From contig CAYGDW010000001.1 of NCBI GenBank assembly GCA_964348755.1, positions 1 through 64,000 of the forward strand: 64,000 nt of DNA. Direction: 5' to 3'. The translations under genes were made by a program, and so were the position numbers. The notes beneath the pieces are model-generated. The model had not been told where the DNA came from, did not search any database, and saw only the letters and a program-made list of their open reading frames with translations. This DNA is from UBA7960 sp964348755 (GTDB lineage Bacteria > Bacteroidota > Bacteroidia > Bacteroidales > UBA7960). Every line of letters starts with the position of its first letter. Position 1 is the stretch's first letter. Shown here one piece after another: positions 60,481 through 64,000 of the stretch.

Positions 60481-62829
60481 ATGATAAAAAACCTGGTGAT
60501 TGTTGAGTCGCCGGCCAAGGCCAAGACTATTGAAGGATTTCTTGGAAAAGATTTTCTGGTCAAGTCGAGTTTCGGCCATGTGCGCGACCTTCCAAAATCG
60601 AGCATAGGTATTGAAATTGAAAAAAATTTCACTCCTTTATACGAAATTCCTGCCGATAAAAAATCGGTAATCAGCGATTTGAAGAAGCATGCTGAGAAGG
60701 CCGAGGTTGTTTGGCTTGCTACTGACGAGGACCGCGAGGGCGAGGCCATTTCGTGGCATTTGGCCGAAAGCTTGAATTTACAGGAAGGCTGCTACAGGCG
60801 AATTGTGTTTCATGAAATTACCAAAAAAGCCATTTTAACTGCCATTGAAAGCCCTCGCCAGATTGACCGCAACCTGGTAAATGCCCAGCAAGCGCGCAGG
60901 GTTCTTGACCGTTTGGTGGGCTTTGAACTATCGCCACTGTTGTGGAAAAAGGTAAAACCAGCACTGTCGGCAGGCAGGGTGCAGTCGGTGGCTGTGCGGC
61001 TTATTGTTGAGCGCGAAAGGGAAATACAGGCCTTTAAAACAGCAGCAATTTTTAAAGTATCGGCCGTTTTTAATGCAATGCATAATGGCCATATTGTGCT
61101 TGTTAAGGCAGAGCTGCCAAAACGCTTTACTACCAAAAAAGAAGCGCATACTTTTCTTGAAAAATGTGTAAAGGCAGTATTTACTGTTGAACATACCGAA
61201 ACCAAGCCTGCAAAGAAATCGCCAGCCCCCCCTTTTACCACCTCCACACTTCAACAGGAAGCCAGCCGGAAGCTTGGCTTCTCGGTGGCCCGCACAATGA
61301 GTGTTGCACAAAAGCTATATGAGTCGGGCAAGATAACTTATATGCGTACCGACTCGGTAAACCTCTCGGGCACAGCCATTAGTATGGCAAAGGAAGAAAT
61401 TGAAAAAACTTTTGGAGCGGAATACTCAAAAGTGCGGCAATATACCACCAAAACCAAAGGGGCACAGGAAGCCCATGAAGCCATTCGCCCTGTGTATATG
61501 TATATGCAGAAAATAAGTGGCGACAATGCCGAACAGCGCCTTTACGAATTGATTTGGAAGCGCACCCTTGCTTCGCAAATGGCCGACGCTATACTTGAAA
61601 AAACAAATGTTTCAATAGGCGTTTCGACCAATAACGAAAAATTTATTGCAACGGGTGAGGTGCTAAAGTTTGAGGGATTTTTAAAGGTTTACCTCGAATC
61701 GACCGATGAAGAAGATGAGGAGGCCACCGAAGGCATACTTCCGCCTATGCGACCCGGCCAGGAGCTTTCGCTAAACGAAATGCTTGCCGTTGAGCGTTTT
61801 TCGAAAAGCCCTCCGCGCTATACCGAGGCCAGCCTGGTAAAAAAACTCGAAGAGTTAGGCATTGGCCGCCCTTCGACTTATGCTCCCACTATAAGCACCA
61901 TTCAGAAACGCGAATACGTGGTAAAAGAAAACCGGGAAGGAGAAAAACGCCAGTATGACCACCTGAGCCTGAAAAATGAAAAAATTAGCGAAAGCAGAAA
62001 AACTGAAATTTTCGGACACGAAAAGGGAAAACTTTTCCCTACCGACATTGGAACGGTGGTAAACACTTTCCTTTTGGAATACTTTAAAGAAATAATGGAT
62101 TACAACTTTACGGCAAACGTAGAAAAAGAATTTGATGAAATTGCAGCCGGCCAGAAAGAATGGAGCAAGGTTATAGACGACTTTTACAGGCCATTTCATA
62201 AACAGGTAGTGCAAACCACCAAAAACTCCGAGAAGTTTAGTGGTGAGCGGTTGCTGGGTATCGACCCCAAAACAGGCAGGAATGTATATGCCAGGATTGG
62301 CCGCTTTGGGCCAATGATACAGATTGGCCAGGCCGATGAAACCGACAAGCCACTATTTGCCAGCATGAGAAAGGATCAGGGCCTCGAAACCATCTCGATT
62401 ACCGAAGCCCTTGAACTATTTAAACTGCCACGTGTAGTAGGAGCGTTTGAAGGCAAGGAGATGGTGGCAGCAGCAGGCCGCTTCGGGCCGTATATAAGGC
62501 ACGATGGTCAGTTTTATTCCATTCCGGCTACAGAAGACCCCCTAAGCATTTTGACCGAAAAGGCCATTGAGCTGATTGAAGAAAAAAGGGGAAAGGAACG
62601 CCAGAAAGTAATCAGGGAGTTTGCCGAAAATCCCGACATAAAAATACTCAGGGGCCGATGGGGGGCTTACCTTGCAGCAGGCGGAAACAATTACAAACTG
62701 CCCAAAACCGCCGAGCCCGAAAAATTAACGATTGAAGATTGTTTAAAATTAATACAAGAAGGAACTTCTTCGAAAAAAAACCGTACAACCAAAAAAACAG
62801 CCCCCACAAAAAGGGGAAAAAGCAAATGA
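60481..62829 (+). CDS. topA: DNA topoisomerase I
   Basis: TopA relaxes negative supercoils. The 782-residue type IA enzyme begins at MIKNLVIVESPAKAKTIE (Toprim, about 1-18, with DEDREGEA near 80), has the catalytic tyrosine at about residue 287 in YMRTDS, and the central domain GRPSTYAPTIS (about 462-472). Instead of CxxC zinc fingers, the C-terminus has three glycine-rich repeats (GRFGPMIQIG, GRFGPYIRHDG, GRWGAYLAAGG) and a basic Lys/Thr tail, as usual in this phylum. The arginase-fold gene follows after 12 bases. Confidence 0.97.
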   Translation: MIKNLVIVESPAKAKTIEGFLGKDFLVKSSFGHVRDLPKSSIGIEIEKNFTPLYEIPADKKSVISDLKKHAEKAEVVWLATDEDREGEAISWHLAESLNLQEGCYRRIVFHEITKKAILTAIESPRQIDRNLVNAQQARRVLDRLVGFELSPLLWKKVKPALSAGRVQSVAVRLIVEREREIQAFKTAAIFKVSAVFNAMHNGHIVLVKAELPKRFTTKKEAHTFLEKCVKAVFTVEHTETKPAKKSPAPPFTTSTLQQEASRKLGFSVARTMSVAQKLYESGKITYMRTDSVNLSGTAISMAKEEIEKTFGAEYSKVRQYTTKTKGAQEAHEAIRPVYMYMQKISGDNAEQRLYELIWKRTLASQMADAILEKTNVSIGVSTNNEKFIATGEVLKFEGFLKVYLESTDEEDEEATEGILPPMRPGQELSLNEMLAVERFSKSPPRYTEASLVKKLEELGIGRPSTYAPTISTIQKREYVVKENREGEKRQYDHLSLKNEKISESRKTEIFGHEKGKLFPTDIGTVVNTFLLEYFKEIMDYNFTANVEKEFDEIAAGQKEWSKVIDDFYRPFHKQVVQTTKNSEKFSGERLLGIDPKTGRNVYARIGRFGPMIQIGQADETDKPLFASMRKDQGLETISITEALELFKLPRVVGAFEGKEMVAAAGRFGPYIRHDGQFYSIPATEDPLSILTEKAIELIEEKRGKERQKVIREFAENPDIKILRGRWGAYLAAGGNNYKLPKTAEPEKLTIEDCLKLIQEGTSSKKNRTTKKTAPTKRGKSK

Positions 62830-62841
62830 TTTTTGGAAAGT

Positions 62842-64000
62842 ATGGAAATAGTTGACTTTTTTGAACCCATTGACCCTGGCAAAGCCCTTACCAGCAACAA
62901 ACAACACCCATTGGCCCTGGGCAGGTCAATAAAAAGCCATACAAAAGAAAGTGGTTTTCCTAATCTTGAAAACATTGACATTGCTATTATTGGAATAAAA
63001 GAAGACCGAAACGCCCTGCATAACCGTGGTTGTGCGCTTGCCCCCGATTTTGTCAGAAAACACCTGTACAGTCTTTTTCAGGGGCCTTTTAAAGTGCGGA
63101 TTGCCGACCTGGGAAACATAATTGCCGGCAACCATGTAAATGACACCTACTTTGCAGTAAAAACTACTGTGGCCGAACTCATCAGAAATAAAATTACACC
63201 GGTATTAATAGGCGGCAGCCAGGATCTGACCTATGCCAACTATCGCGCATACGAAGCACTTGGGCAAATTATAAATATTGTAGCGATTGACTCAACCTTC
63301 GACCTGGGCATTAAGCGCCACGAAGAAATTAACAACCAAAATTACCTCAGCACCATTCTTACCCATCAGCCCAATTACCTGTTCAACTTCACCAACCTGG
63401 GATATCAAACCTACCTTGTTGATCAGGATGCTATAGAATTGATGGGTAAATTGTATTTCGATTTGTATCGGCTTGGGGTGGTAAGGCAAGATCTGGAGGA
63501 AGTAGAGCCGATAGTTCGCAGCGCCGACATGATTTCTTTCGATGTTTCGAGCATACGCCAGTCAGATGCACCGGGCAATGCCAATGTGTCGCCAAATGGA
63601 TTTTATGGCGAAGAAGCCTGTCAGATTGTTCGCTATGCAGGCCTTAGCGATAAACTTTCGTCGATAGGTTTTTACGAAATAAACCCGGCCCTTGATAAAG
63701 GCGAACAAACAGCCCACCTGGTGGCGCAAATGATCTGGTATTTTTTCGATGGCTTTTACCACAGAAAAAACGATATGCCCGACCGAACAAGAAAAGATGC
63801 TGGCGAGTACATAAAATACGTGGTAACGCTTAAGGATTTTAAAAACGAAATAGTGTTTTATAAAAGCAAAAAGAGCGATCGCTGGTGGATGGAGGTGCCA
63901 TGCCCGGTGGGGCTTCAGGTAAAATACGAAAGGCAGTTTTTGGTTCCGTGTTCATATCGCGAGTACCAGGCAGCCTGCCAGGATGAAATACCCGAAAAGT
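62842..64000 (+). CDS. Arginase-fold (formimidoylglutamase-like) protein, partial, metal site eroded
   Basis: This open frame runs to the window edge (386 codons visible, no stop). It has the ureohydrolase fold pattern, but the metal ligands are altered. GGGHD becomes GGSQD (124-128), DAHxD becomes DSTFD (150-154), and SxDxDxxDP becomes SFDVSSIRQSDAP (232-244). Canonical arginases and formimidoylglutamases bind two Mn2+ through those positions, so hydrolase activity is unlikely. The name is by fold only. It is 12 bases after topA and thus co-transcribed. I recall this gene beside type IX secretion genes in other Bacteroidota. Confidence 0.85.
   Translation, partial: MEIVDFFEPIDPGKALTSNKQHPLALGRSIKSHTKESGFPNLENIDIAIIGIKEDRNALHNRGCALAPDFVRKHLYSLFQGPFKVRIADLGNIIAGNHVNDTYFAVKTTVAELIRNKITPVLIGGSQDLTYANYRAYEALGQIINIVAIDSTFDLGIKRHEEINNQNYLSTILTHQPNYLFNFTNLGYQTYLVDQDAIELMGKLYFDLYRLGVVRQDLEEVEPIVRSADMISFDVSSIRQSDAPGNANVSPNGFYGEEACQIVRYAGLSDKLSSIGFYEINPALDKGEQTAHLVAQMIWYFFDGFYHRKNDMPDRTRKDAGEYIKYVVTLKDFKNEIVFYKSKKSDRWWMEVPCPVGLQVKYERQFLVPCSYREYQAACQDEIPEK

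Noticed and set aside
1..64000. tRNA, rRNA, CRISPR arrays, insertion sequences
   Set aside because: No cloverleaf, rRNA-like sequence, regularly spaced repeats or transposase was seen anywhere in the window.

Overview
The window looks like chromosomal DNA of a Bacteroidota bacterium, most likely an environmental Bacteroidales-type lineage. The evidence is: repeated matches to the Bacteroidota sigma-A promoter (TAnnTTTG at -7, several with TTG about 20 bases upstream); phylum-typical families (DUF4270 lipoprotein, DUF3098, VanZ-TonB pair, Nif3 with an inserted domain, a 29-residue AURKAIP1/COX24 protein); and phylum-typical gene neighbourhoods (ssb/mutY/hup/rng; ftsX-DUF3098-uppP-truB-queA-ispD). 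I see no rRNA, tRNA, CRISPR array, insertion sequence or prophage. This is mostly core housekeeping DNA, not a mobile or defence island.

Layout. 1-7.1 kb: gcvH, a VanZ protein and tonB, then recG, a small outer-membrane protein, and an rpoN/PAP2-like pair coupled by a TAATG overlap. 7.2-14.6 kb: asnS, a coiled-coil lipoprotein, a GT4 glycosyltransferase, fbaA, a SPOR protein and an archaeal/eukaryal-type proS. 14.7-18.1 kb: an aromatic-rich, low-complexity lipoprotein and a PorV/FadL-like outer-membrane protein. 18.1-28.1 kb: zinc-ribbon/Nif3 pair, lpxK, a His-rich ZIP transporter, ssb, mutY, hup, the COX24 mini-gene, rng, recX and prfB. prfB is read through a programmed +1 frameshift. 28.4-36.9 kb: B12-dependent nrdJ, abgT, an EF-G paralogue with degenerate GTPase motifs, a PfkB kinase and an exported flavodoxin. 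37.2-44.9 kb: a leftward glmS/DUF4270/GT5-like operon, then a UPF0104 membrane protein, a C-terminal processing protease and an HD protein. 45-54 kb: SDR, a membrane metallophosphoesterase, a YtxH/holin-like/85-aa envelope module, cdd, a ChaN-like protein, a MurG-like glycosyltransferase, dprA, ppa and a YncE-like propeller lipoprotein. 54.2-64 kb: ftsX to ispD, miaB, topA, and an arginase-fold gene cut by the right edge whose metal-binding motifs are eroded.

How the genes relate. Several blocks serve the cell envelope (lpxK, uppP, ftsX, glmS, glycosyltransferases, SPOR and outer-membrane proteins). Others serve translation and RNA (asnS, proS, prfB, EF-G2, rng, truB, queA, miaB, COX24) or genome maintenance (recG, recX, ssb, mutY, dprA, topA, hup, nrdJ). 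Convergent genes either share a strong bidirectional hairpin or, in four cases, overlap by exactly four bases with both stop codons in one TTA(A/G) tetramer. I found no complete new system. The most interesting candidates are conserved-looking proteins that have lost catalytic residues (EF-G2, the arginase-fold protein, the half-length GT5 protein, the PAP2-like protein), the exported flavodoxin, the aromatic-rich lipoprotein, and the two strong Shine-Dalgarno-type signals in a phylum that mostly ignores them.
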